Shown in pieces: positions 1 through 11,868 of a stretch of DNA of 64,000 nucleotides. Source of the stretch: Sepioteuthis lessoniana (Eukaryota > Mollusca > Cephalopoda > Myopsida > Loliginidae); the NCBI GenBank assembly GCA_963585895.1, contig OY757921.1:57112937-57176936 (forward strand), written 5' to 3'. Position 1 is the stretch's first letter; every line of letters begins with the position of its first letter. The position numbers were made by a program, and so were the translations under genes. A model generated the notes under the pieces. That model was not told the DNA's origin, made no database searches, and worked only from the letters and a program-made list of their open reading frames with translations.

Positions 1-2044
1 TTGCTTGAGATCATATTTCAACAAGGAAAATATTCTTTCACTGTTAAAATTTTCCCCTACATCCAATAAGTAGCTATGTCAAATTTGGTAGCACCAAACC
101 ATTTGGCCATCTACCGAGGACAAATAACTCTTCCTTGTTATTAATGGTTATGAATACAACTAATGCAAATTCTTCCTTGTCTCTTATCACACATTGGTGA
201 GAACTGCAATACTTGAGGAAAGGGGAGACCGGTATGGGTAACACCTACCGTCAAAAAGGTGAATTGTTCATTCGGAAACACTAAAAAAAAGGGTATTTTT
301 TGAATAGTATGAAGGGGTAGATCATTAAAACATGATACAGAAGAGATGGTTCTACAAAAAGAGAGAATTTAAAATACAATTAAGTTTTGGTAGTAAAATT
401 GAAAGGCAGAACCCATAGACTACTGCCTCCAATGAGCAAACCAGGGTTTGTCATTCAAAGAGACAATGTGTGGCATGCTGTATATGCAAGCAGAACAACT
501 GACATTTACGTGAATCCAGCAACCGTCCCTGGCCGAATGAAAAAAGAACAGGTGGCGAGCCGGGCGAACAAGAGAAATGAAATGTGACCATGAAGCTGTG
601 TGGAAGGAATTCCTTTCATAGCAACACCAAAAGGAAAAAAGAAAGAAGCAAGAAGAGACAAGTGAAATGGCCTACCTCAAAGTTCAAAACAAGCGTGAAT
701 GTGTCTTGCGTGTGGAGTGCCAGAAGTATAGAAAAAAACGGAAGCATGTGTCTTTGGGAGTGCAATTTGTAGGTCATGCATCTCGTCTCTGGTGGGACAG
801 GGTTTGTAACATATGCAAATTTCAGCCAGTCAGAACTGGTATAAAAGGAGTAATCTAAGTATTGTTGTTTTTGTTGCATTTGTTGCTTCACAGTGGGACT
901 GAGTGAACCAGTGCACTGGCATGGCAAGTAAGAAAGAGAGGACCAGTCACAAGCAGTTAAAAGGTTTCAGTTTTTCCTCATTGTTGTGAATTGCTGAAGT
1001 TTATTGGGGTGTGTTCTACATTTTTTACCCTATTCTATTTTGGATTCTTTACCTGCGTGTCTACATTGCTTCTGTGTTAGCTTTATTTTTCAAATCATAC
1101 TACTAGCAACCTTTGGACTGTCAGACTGAAGTCACTGATTTATAAATAAAGTTTTCTTTGCTTCCTATTATTTGGCTTAATTTTTCTGGTCTCTGTATTA
1201 TTGTTGTTGCTGGTTGTTGTTCTTTACTTTTGCCTGCCCTGCTTTTTAGAAATTTGGGCCACTTTTATAGCCAGTATATGGCTCGGAAAGTCAGTTATCA
1301 GTGTGGCTTAGGAGTGGCTTCATAACAATATAGCTTCAATATATATAAAAAATCTATGTAAACATTTTGTATAATTAGAAATAAAAGGCTATATTGTAAT
1401 TTGAGTATTAAAATATTCTGTATTAGGAAAGGTAGGCTTGTTATCAACAAAATCCTTAACAAGAAACAATGCACTATTTTTAGCAAGGTGAAGAAGTAGA
1501 TAACAGATTGTTGCAGTGATAAGATACTATTACAAATATGATAAATAAACAGTCATACAACTACAGCAAAAACAGCAGCAGTACTTCCAAAAAAGCCTTT
1601 ATCAATTGATAAGCCTTGGAATTAAACCTGGTTTTGGGACCTGAAGCATCATTGCTCCAAACTCTTTGTACCCAAGCAGTACTTCATAATATTACCAGAC
1701 TTTTTGGTTTTATTACACAAAGTGATACATGTATGCATATGAAGCTTCTACTAAATCTTGGAGTTGCTTAATATATTTTCTCTTTTCTGTTGGTGACAAT
1801 CCAAGTTTCATCACATATACAGAAGTTGAGTTGGCAATAAAATCTTGGCATTGTTCTTATATTGGAAATATATCGTTTGTCCGACCATTTCTGATTCATT
1901 GCTATTTGTAATTTTACAAATAAGATTGATATGACCAGTCAATATTTGCCTCAATGACATGAACTTTTTAAATTAACAAGCCAGATCCTAATGCCAGGAT
2001 AAGGGACAATTAACATCTCAGTTGGAAAAGCAAAATGATTTTCC

Positions 2045-2045
<1 letters not shown>
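1..2045. other. AT-rich noncoding stretch
   Basis: I see no supported gene here. Short ORFs between 387 and 927 occur on both strands and overlap each other; none has a recognisable motif or splice context. The sequence is AT-rich with several A and T runs and no repeat that I can match elsewhere in the window. Confidence 0.6.
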
Positions 2046-2079
<34 letters not shown>

Positions 2080-2080
2080 G
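2046..2080. repeat. TA/TG dinucleotide microsatellite
   Basis: An alternating TA run passes into a TG run. It is a simple repeat with no coding context. Confidence 0.9.
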
Positions 2081-3400
2081 TATGTATTTTGAAGAAGCAA
2101 ATTATTACTTATTCAATAAAAATTATTCAGTACAAAATTAAAATTATGTTTATTCATTAAACTTAACATCATTTATTTCACTTGTTTCATACAACAGTTT
2201 AAGGAGATAGTGAAATGATAGCAATTTTAATGAATACTTGAAATTTATCAGCAAACATTTAAAAACTTGTACCTCTGATATAAAAAATTCAATTTGCAGT
2301 AATCTCTTTCCACAATGAAATAATATGATACTTCCCTAAAAATATGGAAGGAATTTGGAGAAGACTAAAATCAGCCAGTATTCAAAGCATCCAGAATCAG
2401 CAGCTGCTGATTTGGTCAAAGAGAATGTGAACTAAAATGCATTGCAGGTTTCAATATTTTTTGCTTGCAGTAAATGTATATAAATCTTTTATTCTAAGTC
2501 AGATATATAACTTATTATCATGATTATTGAAAGATGGCCATGAATAATTCATAATTCAAATCAGAATTATCATAGAAATTATGATTCAATAGTATAAATT
2601 TTTTTGAATTTGTTAAATTTTGTTTTTAAAGTGGTTGCAGTTTTAGTTGTAAATACAAACACACAAAAAATTCAATTGATATTGTCGAGGTAAAGTGATC
2701 AATTTAAATGAATCTTTATTTCACCTGCAGATCATATTTGTTTATCCCAAGCACATCTTTTAGGACATGCTGCTTTCACACACACACATATATCTTGTCA
2801 ATAGATATCATTGCTCATGACTGAGTCTTTTTCTTGATAATAAGAAAGATCAGTCAAAGGTTTTGGGGCTTGGAGGAAAAAAAAGGGAGAGTTCTTACAT
2901 ACTCTTAATCTTTATATGCATTCTCTTAAAAGAAAGCAAGAAGCATTAATTAAGAAATAAGTAAAAAACTCCTTGTTCATAACATTCAATAAGAATTTTT
3001 TGCATATATATATATTTATATACATATATATAAAAAATATATATAAATTTGTTTCACTTCATAAATTATAGGATTTGCTAGTATTTGATATATATTTGTT
3101 AATATTTGATGTATATCAAATAAATATTTCTGTTGTATATTGACCTCCGACCCAGCCAAACATGCCATTCCAAAGATGGCAGAAGTTGCATATTCCATTG
3201 GCGTGGGCAAGCTTGGCTGACAATATGGGACAAGGTTAAAATCCCACAGTACAGTCACAAACTGATGCACCAGAAGAGGGTGACCTGTGAACTGCATGAC
3301 AGTTATTTCCGCTCGATGATGATCAAAACATGCCATTCCAAAGACGGCGGAAGTGGCACATTCTGTCAGCCATTTATGAGAAGAGATTGAGTGGGCGTTG
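2081..3400. other. Noncoding stretch with a duplicated 25-bp segment
   Basis: No gene is supported. A TA-rich patch lies near 3004-3052. Between 3159 and 3365 a segment reading AACATGCCATTCCAAAGA, followed by GGC-GAAGT-GCA, appears twice about 165 bp apart. This suggests a fragment of an internally repeated element. The 106- and 85-residue ORFs here overlap antiparallel and are not credible. Confidence 0.5.
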
Positions 3401-3880
3401 AACTATTATATAACTCAGTGCACAGGAAATTCGATCAGTTTGGGGATCAGAAGATTTGGAGAAATGATACTGTAGGGAAAACAGCACCTAGCAAAGAGCT
3501 GGGCTCCCGGGCCTCTGGTTGAGCAACCCTGTAGAACGAGAAAGACACACTGCTATGTCCGGAGGAGCTGAGGAGGTCCATATGTTGCAGTTCTGTTCAG
3601 TCTCTAACTCCCTCTCACACACAACACTTTCAATAAAGGTATAAATTCAACTATCCTCTCTCCAGCTATGGGCGAATAGTTGCACAGACTGGGCTCTTTA
3701 ACCTTGGTTTGGTATAGGAGAAGGAAAACTCTAATTTCTAACCTGTTAAATTCTACTTCAAAAATTGACCTTGTGTTACTCCCTGCTCATGCAAAGGGGT
3801 TGGTAAATACATTTCCCTTGGTTAATAGCCCAAAGCGAAATGAAAATAGCCTCATCTAGAATTTGAACTTGACCCGCTGA
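3400..3880 (+). repeat. Dispersed repeat V, copy 1
   Basis: This shares blocks with 12880-13310 and, reversed, with 15190-15440: a CCAGCTATGG...AATAGT...ACAGACTG block, then GAGAAGGAAAACT, then AAAATTGACCTTGTGT about 110 bp later. It looks like an old SINE-type or LINE-tail repeat. The boundaries are approximate. Confidence 0.6.
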
Positions 3881-3891
3881 GTTGATTTTCT

Positions 3892-4060
3892 TTGATGATG
3901 CCCCTCCATGCCTCCAGATCTTGTAAACAAACATTATGTCAGCCCTATGCCTTCAGTTCATGTCAACAAACATATAATGCTTCTGCACATACAGGTCTTG
4001 GGAACAAACACTATGCCTCTCCATGCTTCCAGATCTTGGGAACAAGCAGAAGCAAAAAAA
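3892..4060 (+). repeat. Degenerate tandem repeat of about 40 bp
   Basis: About four imperfect units follow one another. Each has CCATGC or similar, CCAGATCTTG or similar, and AACAAACA-TATG. The 65-residue ORF through it reflects the repeat rather than a gene. Confidence 0.5.
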
Positions 4061-4271
4061 AAAAAATAGTAGTCTTTATTTATTTTTAAAAATTGATTAA
4101 ATAGAATTATTTGTAACATTTTTAAGAAATTTAGATGACTCAAAAGTTTGAAATTAACTTGATCAAAGGGATACAACTGTATATTGACTTCAAATTTCCA
4201 TTTCATTTTATCAGTTAGTTCTGAATTTTGAAAGAATCAGATTTTAAAATAAAGAGCTTGTTTCATGAGAG

Positions 4272-5060
4272 TGTAGCAGAAAGAACTTCATATTTTTGTT
4301 TGACGTGTAAATTAATTTGACCATTATGGTTGTCGCATATTTTCACTCAATGAGGATGACTTATCCTATTCAGCCTGGACTATTTGCCCGGACAACATAA
4401 AAATGGTGAAAGCCTGCCAAACTATCTCTTCCTTTTTTTACTTCAAGCAGGACAGACATAATTTCTGTCCACTCCCTTCATAGCATCAAAATAACAACAC
4501 CATGAGGAAAGCCATCTAATTTATGGACCTTTGGAGTCTACCCTCTAAGACCAAGGGTTCCCAGTTGAACATGAATTAGATGCATATAATCTGCCACTTA
4601 CAGGAACACCTTTATGTCACCTCTTTTGCTATGTCCACAACGACACGCAATTCTGCTCAGACACCCAGCTACCTCATTCCTGGGCAACATTATCTGGAGA
4701 CTTTCATGCCCCTCTCCAACAGCAACCAGGACCACACATTTATGGGTGACTACATCATTCCTATCCTTAAACAGCAAACACGACTTTTGCTATGTCTATT
4801 GCGACGCATATTCCCTCAGACATTCAGCATTGCCTTGACTGTAACAATGCACATTCTGCTCAGGCATTTAGCTGCTATAATTCCTTCTCAATTCAATAAC
4901 TATTTCCTTCCTTCCTACAAGACTTGCAGCATAAAGGCACTCTTTATTCTGGCTGCCATTAAACCTTCTTGAAAACCTTACAGTATCTTCGTTCTTCTCC
5001 CTTTATTTCCAACAACATTGCGAGGAACTAACGTAAACTCTTCCTCGCAAAAAGAGAAAA
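4272..5060 (+). repeat. LTR-like repeat Y, copy 1 (degraded)
   Basis: It begins TGTAGCAGAAAGAA and shares ordered blocks with the minus-strand copy at 19288-20099, including GGATGACTTATCCTATTC and later AATTAGATGCAT. Both copies end in a region containing GCGAGGAA and AACGTAAAC. The second copy is flanked by a 5-bp target duplication, so the family behaves like an integrated LTR. No TSD is recognised here, and the right edge is approximate. The 130-residue ORF at 4580-4972 lies wholly inside it and is not treated as a gene. Confidence 0.6.
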
Positions 5061-7084
5061 ATAAAATTTCTAATGAAACATTAACAAAATCTAGAAGACA
5101 AGTTAGCGAGACTAAATGATAAAGCACAGAAATAATCTTAATATAATTCATCAAATCCCTTTTTTGTTCATTGTTTCTTGTTTCCCAAACTGAAAATTCA
5201 TCTCAAAAGTCAGAAATTTGAGATTTAAAAGACATGAAAAGAAGAACACTATTTCAAAAGCAGACTTTCAGAGTTGCTTTGGCCAATGAAAAATTCACTG
5301 GAATGTGTTGAATGTCAAGAGGACTTTTTTTGAGAAATCAAACCTAAGAGAAATTTATGAGTTTTGATTAAATAATGTTTCTTCTGACAATTTAAAAATC
5401 ATAACCTTTCTTAAGATAATATTTTACATCCATATTTTATTGCAAGAATAAATGAAAAAATTAAACATCTAATATGATAATATCAGAAAATGCCCAAATT
5501 GTAATTGTAATATCTCTTTAAAATTCAAATGAGAGCAAAAAATTTAAATGAGATTTTAAAAAAATTTATCACAGTATGACCAAGGTAAATTTAGAATTTT
5601 TTTTTGGTAAATAGAATAAATATTGCAACAAAGTAATTGACAGTCGTATCAAAAGAGCAGCAATTTTTTAAAAAAATAAATAAAAACAAATTTGTAATTC
5701 AAATTTATTCATGTGGCATTTTATTGCACCAAGTTAGTTCTGACTTGGGACTTGTGTTCACAAAGGAATCTGTTTTGGATTGCCCAATAAGAATGTAGTC
5801 CAAGCCCTATAATGTATAAAAGAAAGAATTTTGAACATAAAAAAACTCTTCTGATGATATTTATTCTACTGACCAAAAAAGAATGAATCAATCTTTATAC
5901 ATTCATAACATTCATAATTGATTAATAAAATAATAAAATTTTTCTCAATTTGATTAAAGCTAAGATGAGAAATTATTGATACAAATTAATCAATATTTTG
6001 TAGAAGTAATAATAATAATAGTAATGAAGCAAAATTCTGTTATACATTTAAAAACTATAAGTGATTCATTAAATTTGTAAGATATAATCAGAATATTCCT
6101 TAGACCTACTCAGATTAGATTTTTAAAAAATAGATCCTTAGATATAATTCTAAGTTACTGATGAAATTTAAATCTTTATTGCTATAAAAATAACATTTAA
6201 GTACCTTAAAATTTTTTCTTATTAGAAGGTAGAAAAAAAATAGCTTTTTTTTTTTTTAATATTTCAAGATGATAAAATCAAGTTTAATGTCTTCATAATT
6301 CTTTTTTTCTTGTGTTTTACCATAAAGTCAATTTTTCTATTCCTCTAAGTTTTATCCACAGTATCCATACAGATCATGATGTTAAAAAGTGTATTATACA
6401 CTTTCTGTTATAATGTCTCAAGTCCAAGGGAAATAAATATCTCAAAAAGTTGATTTTTTATTAATTTCATTTTGACCATTCAAGATATTTGTATTACATA
6501 AACATTTTTGAATCGATACTTTATAACAAGTTGTTGGGAGAGAGATATTGTTTCTATTGATGAAGACTCTTGTGAATAATTTTGACAAAATCATTTCAGG
6601 AGCACAGTCAAGTTTCATTTTATAGATACTGTTTGTATTGCTATGCTTAATATAATTAATGGCACATCATACTCCCACACACCATTTTTTCTCCTCCCAA
6701 AAAAATCTTTTGAGTTTTATATGTGAAGTAGATGTATCTAGTAAACTAATATTTATCCAGGCAACACAGGTTACCAATATTTCTATATAACCTAACTCTA
6801 TAATACTGTAGTATTAACTTTTTGAACCTCTAGCATTTTTGGCCCTCAGATACTCTGTCCAGAGTTTTTGGCACTCAGATACTCTGTCCAGAGTTTCTGA
6901 AATTCACAAACAAATCAAAAATTTGCTCTAGGGCATAGCAGACATCTTTGTTTAAAGCTATCCCATCATTCCATTAAAAGAAAAAATGAACAGTCAGTAT
7001 ACCAAGCTTTTTATTCTTAATATCTGATGGGATCTCTCTGAACCTGAAATATCAGACTTATGGTGTATAGTAAAATGGTAGGTA
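5061..7084. other. AT-rich noncoding stretch
   Basis: No gene or recognisable mobile element is seen. There are long A/T runs (for example near 6240-6260). A 30-bp direct duplication at 6838-6897 contains the palindrome CTCTGTCCAGAG twice. Confidence 0.6.
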
Positions 7085-7343
7085 AAAGTAGTAAAGTTGG
7101 CGACCTTAGTCGAGGGCGACCAGAAAGCTTCCTTTTCGATAGCTACTACACTGAGGTGTATGGGAGGGCGCTACTCCTTTCCCCAGATTGCTCCACTTTA
7201 CCCTTTATACGTAACTTATAATACTGTTAAGCAAGGAGGTATCAAGTATCATTTTTAAAGTCTTTGGTATGACGTGACCTGGGATTGAACCCAGGTCTCC
7301 TGGACCATTGGCAAACACTCTACCCACTCGACCAAGGGCTTAT
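7085..7343 (-). repeat. tRNA-derived SINE, family S, copy 1
   Basis: Read on the minus strand, it starts with a tRNA-like head. The A-box-like segment is GTGGGTAGAGTGTTTGCCAA and the B-box-like segment is GGTTCAATCCCAGG. A shared body follows, ending in a block that contains CACCTC-GTGTAGTAGCTAT. Other copies lie at 16633-16890 (plus), 51540-51777 (minus) and, as a tail only, at 57858-57925. Head, body and length of about 255 bp are typical of a Pol III SINE mobilised by a LINE. It is not a functional tRNA gene because no cloverleaf is complete. Confidence 0.8.
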
Positions 7344-8301
7344 GAGTTCAAAGGGTTAAATGTAACTGAGTGGGAAGATCTCACATACCTTGCATTGGGC
7401 CATTTATTTGGTTTGGTCTTATTTGCCACTAAGAATAAAACCTCTGATTTTAGAATAAAAATGTGAGACTTTTGCTAGTTTTCATGAATAACAACAAAAA
7501 ATGTAGTAAAATGTTTAGGAAGCAGAAAGAAACTGCAAATGATTTACTTTGTAGCATTTGGGTTTTCTTTCTTTCTTTTTTTTTGAGTGGAATCTTTAAC
7601 AACTAATTTTATTGCCTGTAAATAATCTAATAGAATCCTCCTTTTTCCTAAATGTTAGATAAATTTTTAACTTACCACCTAAACAACCTATGGGATAATT
7701 GGTCACTGGAAACTAAAATTAATCACCAGCATCCATCCAAGAATAGCATTCTTCTTTCTTAGTTCCAATAAAATAAAGATTCTTTATAGAGTAGAAAATA
7801 CAGAAAAATCACTTTCTGCGATTGTCATGTTTTTCTACATAATCATAGAGAGTAGATGCATAAAATTATATATTTTTACATTTACCAAAAAGAAAAAAAT
7901 GCAACAGAACTGGACATGAACATTATTCATAATCATAAATATTTACTGATTTTTATTTTTCCTTCCCACAACTGCATAGCAACATTTACATTGTCAAATA
8001 GTTTAAACTCTTTAAATCTTGAAGCCAAATATTTTGATCAGAGTGCTATTTTACTATATATCATAAACCCAATATTTCAGGCTCTGCAAGATCCTATCAG
8101 ATACTTATAATAAAAAGATTAATCTATGAACCATTCATAGGCTTTCTTTTTGCAGAATTATGGGATAGCCTAAGACAAGTGAAATTTGAATGTTTTTAAT
8201 GCTTGATTTTTTTGTGAAATTTGTGAGATTAAGGATTGGATATCTGCAGACTGAATGTTTGTAATATCACATTTAAAAAATAATTTCTAATGAAAACTTA
8301 C
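7344..8301. other. Noncoding, probably intron of the LRR gene
   Basis: It lies directly downstream of the splice donor of the LRR exon on the minus strand, so it is likely intronic if that gene is intact. No further LRR-coding exon was recognised. The 84-residue plus-strand ORF at 7856 has no support. Confidence 0.45.
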
Positions 8302-9034
8302 TTTCCAGTGTTGGGGTTTCTTATCCATTATATTCTCTTGCAAATCAAAAGTTTCTAAATTGGTTAAAGAAATGATAAGATCATCAGAAACTGAAGACAC
8401 TTGATTCTTCCTCATGTTTAATGTTATTAACTGTGAAAGACTAAGCAAGCAGTTGGGGATTGAGTCAAACTGATTAAAACCAATGTCCAAATGGCTGAGC
8501 GACTTTAGATGTTCAAAACTTTGAGGAAGATCAGTGAGCATATTGTCCGATAGGTTGAACCAGCTCAACCTCTGCAGCTGACCAATTCTCTCTGGTAATG
8601 TCTTTAATTTGTTCCCTTTGGCACTAAATTTGCAAAGATTCTTCAAGTTACAAATTTCGTTTGGCAAATACATCAGCTGACAGTGATTGAGCCAGAGTTC
8701 TTGCAATTGAATCAAACATCCAATTTCTGGTGTGAGCATCCCTAATGGATTATCAGAGCAGATGAATCGTCTGAGCCTCTGCAAATTTTTAAGTCCAGAA
8801 GGCAGCAGTGTTATTTTATTACAGTCAAGAGTTAATTCTTCAAGGTCTGTTAAATGGTTGATTTCATTGGGTGGAAGGACCAAACAATTATTATTCAACA
8901 GCAGCGAACAAATTCCTTTTAAGTTGTTCATATTCCGGGGAATGATAGCCAGTGAACGATGGCTCAGATTTAGAGAAGGATCTTTAATTTTCATGACTTG
9001 TGTTATATACTCCTCAGCCTCCAGAAGGTTCATT
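8302..9034 (-). CDS. Leucine-rich-repeat protein, one coding exon
   Basis: This is an uninterrupted exon of 244 codons. It has a TTTTAAG acceptor just before the ATG at 9033 and a GTAAGT donor directly after 8302. The translation is about nine tandem 23-residue LRRs of the pattern LxxLxxLxLxxNxLxxLP, for example LEELTLDCNKITLLP and LIQLQELWLNHCQLMYLP. It fits the class of intracellular, SHOC2-like or LRRC-type proteins with short LRRs: no signal peptide or membrane segment is seen. The acceptor one base before the ATG suggests a 5' UTR exon further upstream, or that the ATG is internal. The frame is open right through the donor, so more C-terminal coding sequence is expected at lower coordinates. 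A DNA transposon sits 53 bp upstream of the acceptor. LRRs act as protein-binding scaffolds; I cannot name the orthologue. Confidence 0.8.
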
Positions 9035-9056
9035 CTTAAAAGAAAACAAAAAAATA

Positions 9057-9087
<31 letters not shown>
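9057..9087. repeat. TA/CA microsatellite at the transposon edge
   Basis: The (TA)n(CA)n run lies immediately left of the inverted repeat at 9088. A similar TATACACATATA tract begins at 12549 on the other side. This blurs any target-site duplication. Confidence 0.85.
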
Positions 9088-9088
<1 letters not shown>

Positions 9089-9556
9089 TAGGGTAGGTTG
9101 ATTTTTCACTTTTTTTTAAATATCAAAAAGAATAATGCACTGAAAGTTGTGTATATACCTATTAAATACTCATACCAAAAATTAGATCTGAATCTTCAAC
9201 GGTTTTTTGCTAATTTGGCATGAAAGATTTTGAATAAACACATACTGAAAAGTCCTCGATTTTGCCAGATTTGGCCTAAATATTGATGTAAAAACCAAAC
9301 AATTTCAGTATCTAAATTAGGAAATCTTATTCTCTTTTATGGAAATATAATAAATAAATCATAACAAAACTTTAAATTGAAAATTGAACCCCTACCCCAC
9401 CCTGCTTTACCTGTGTCGAATCTAAAATGCTATTATTCAAGCAGTAATATTTGAATATATTGAAAAAAAAACTTTTTCCTGATATGAATTGAAATACAAC
9501 AAATAAACAAATATGGAAAAACAAATAATTGTTTAATAATTTTAAATATATGGAAT

Positions 9557-11818
9557 CAAATAGTTCCGTATATGAGCCCTTAGATGAAAACGCTGGTCTC
9601 AATTGTTGGCACAAAACTTTTGCAAGTATGTGCTGGTGCCTTACTTCAAAGCCATACACGGATTGAGAAGCCTCCGTTACTAACTTAACTGCCCATTCCA
9701 CACCTTGGGAATGTGAAGGGAAATCTGGCAAGTTAATCTTTTCACCAGTTAACAAGGAATTCTGTAATTCATCGTCAGAAAAGTCTAGTGTGAGTGATGG
9801 CTCACAGATTCCATTTACTGACAAATCAAATAAATCAGTCCAGTGCACAGCTTTAAAGTTGATCATTGGGATCTTTTAAAATCTTTTCTTGACTAACTTC
9901 CCTCTTTTGAAAGAATATAAAAAATAATTTGAGCTTAATTCTTAAATGCAATTTGTTCTGCTTTAATAATATTTGGTGAAATCAGATGTAATCTTTAAAA
10001 TGTTTCAATAAATTGGCACAAGTACTTCAACCAGTTTTGTATCAATAAATATAAACATACCTAATGGCCAAAATTCTTTTTATACCCTCTTCTCTCACTT
10101 CAGGTTCATCAAATTTCACCATTGAAAATAAAACATTCTCCAGAAGTAATGCCAAGGCATTATACTGGAGGTTTTTTAATGTAATCCTTTGAACCTCAAT
10201 TGGTTTCTTTCATATCCTGTCAATCATATTGTAAATATAAATTTGCTGGTGATAGAACTTGTTACTTTTTTTTTTATATCAAACCAACAAATAGCATAAA
10301 CATTCACAATAAAATTTATCAAACTATATAGTTTGGTCGAAAGATTCTGTGGATATGCCCCACGAGTCCATAGGCACATGGGCCTGATGGCCAAAATTAA
10401 CCACCTTGCCTGGTTTAATGGACCAATTTTCCACGATGCAAATCTAGGGTCCACCTTACCTCTAGAAATACCAACTGTATATTCATAGAGTAGTCTTTGG
10501 TCACTACTAAGGCTATCCATATCTTTCATTCCAAAATGAAACTCCAGGGGATTCTCAACAGCTGAAAAAGATTTTTGGGGTAAATTATGGCAATCATTTG
10601 CACATAATTTACCCAATTGACCATTGAATGTAGTGTGGATTTTTGTGGTGCCATATAAATGTTTGAATAGAGCTCTAAATGGAAGTTCATTTTGATGTAA
10701 GGAGCAACCAATTGTGTGAAGATTTATTTTTATTTTTTTTCTAAAAGTCCGCCTTCACAGCCTGTATTTGCATTTGTGTTGTCAACAAGGACAGCCTTAA
10801 TAGTGTACCAGTTGCACCAATATCAGGAAGAACCCCATGAGTCAAATATATACTCTCATTTGGTGTCTCCTTTGTGATTGTCAAGTGGCATTAGGTCCTT
10901 TGGCTTTTTTCAGAATTTTACTTCCATTTTCCTCCACTGATTCCTTGTAGTGTAGTGTGTCTTTTTCCTCCCATCAACTCCCATACAAAGAAGATTCTCC
11001 ACATTTTCATTATGCTTTTCATAGGCATTTATTTTCACTTTAGCCTTTGCTCTATTTTACATTTATACATATAGATATTCTTTATATCTATATTAGGGAT
11101 AAAAAGGCGAATAGCCCTCAAAGCATGAGCAAGGCTGGCTCCAAGATTAGAAAATATATCACCTCTAACTAACTCAAGAGCATACCTTGGAATTTTTGTG
11201 AGGTTATAAGGCACTTGGAGAGGACTATCTAGCTGTTTATAATCCTCTGTTTCATCACTTGGAGAAGATGAGTAAGAATGGGAAGAATCACCCTGAACAT
11301 ATAATGTTGAAGCTATTAGTAGGGATATCTTCATACTTTTTTGTTGGCTTTTTTGTCAGAGGACAAGTGCAGATGATGTGCTTAGTCTGGCAATTTTCTT
11401 TGGTGCATTTGACATTAATATTGTCACAACTTAAAATTGGCAGGTTGCACGAACATGATATATCAAAAAATGTATCCAACTTTTCCTTCCAGAATTTTGT
11501 TTGGGCAGCAGGTAGATGTTTCCTACTTATTTGCTTTGCCTTCTGAAAGCATAGAATTTTCACCTTGTTGACAACACTAATTTCCTTTAACAAAGGCAAA
11601 CGCGGGTTGACAGCCTTCCAAATATCTATCACGTCCTTTGCTATTAATTTAGAAATACCTAAACAAGAAAGGTGGGGATAAGTGTTCATTAAAAAATAGC
11701 TGTATTGAATTATTTGTTGACAAGTTTGTGGCTCAGTTTTATCCAATGGTGATGGTAAACCTGAAAATTTAATTGCACCTTTACTTCGAGTGGAAACTCC
11801 AGTAATTTTTCCTGCCAT
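9557..11818 (-). pseudogene. Putative transposase-like gene of an uncharacterised family, decayed
   Basis: The coding signal starts with an ATG at 11818 and runs for over 2 kb with breaks. The N-terminal 170 residues hold a Cys-rich cluster (CSCNLPILSC, then CxxxNC and CTC). A VDGRKKTHYTT-type motif follows near 10940-10960, then VLVDNTNANTG near 10750-10790, LHQNELPFRALF near 10690, LSSDQRLLYE and LNQARWLILA near 10410-10510, and a C-terminal VTEASQSVYGFEVRH near 9650. I recall this order from an abundant unnamed family in aphids, cnidarians and molluscs. The two Asp motifs plus the HxNE motif could be a DDE triad; this is inference. An intron lies between the donor at about 10060 and the acceptor at about 9879. 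Frame changes near 11295, 10910 and 10800 indicate decay, unless some are unrecognised introns. The reading frame is unlikely to give a full protein. Confidence 0.7.
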
Positions 11819-11843
11819 TTTTTAATCAAAATATCTGTAAAAA

Positions 11844-11868
11844 GAATATATATATATATATATATATA
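11844..11868. repeat. TA microsatellite inside the transposon
   Basis: A run of alternating TA lies just upstream of the ATG of the transposon gene, probably in its 5' untranslated part. Confidence 0.85.

Noticed and set aside
387-927. Overlapping ORFs of 60-103 codons on both strands
   Set aside because: They overlap antiparallel, have low-complexity Lys/Arg or Phe/Leu content and show no motif or splice context.
4580-4972. 130-codon plus-strand ORF
   Set aside because: It lies entirely within repeat Y and is broken in the other copy.
11288-11300. Canonical intron at the frame change in the transposon gene
   Set aside because: The sequence around the switch offers an AG but no convincing nearby GT donor, so an indel is more likely; an intron is not excluded.
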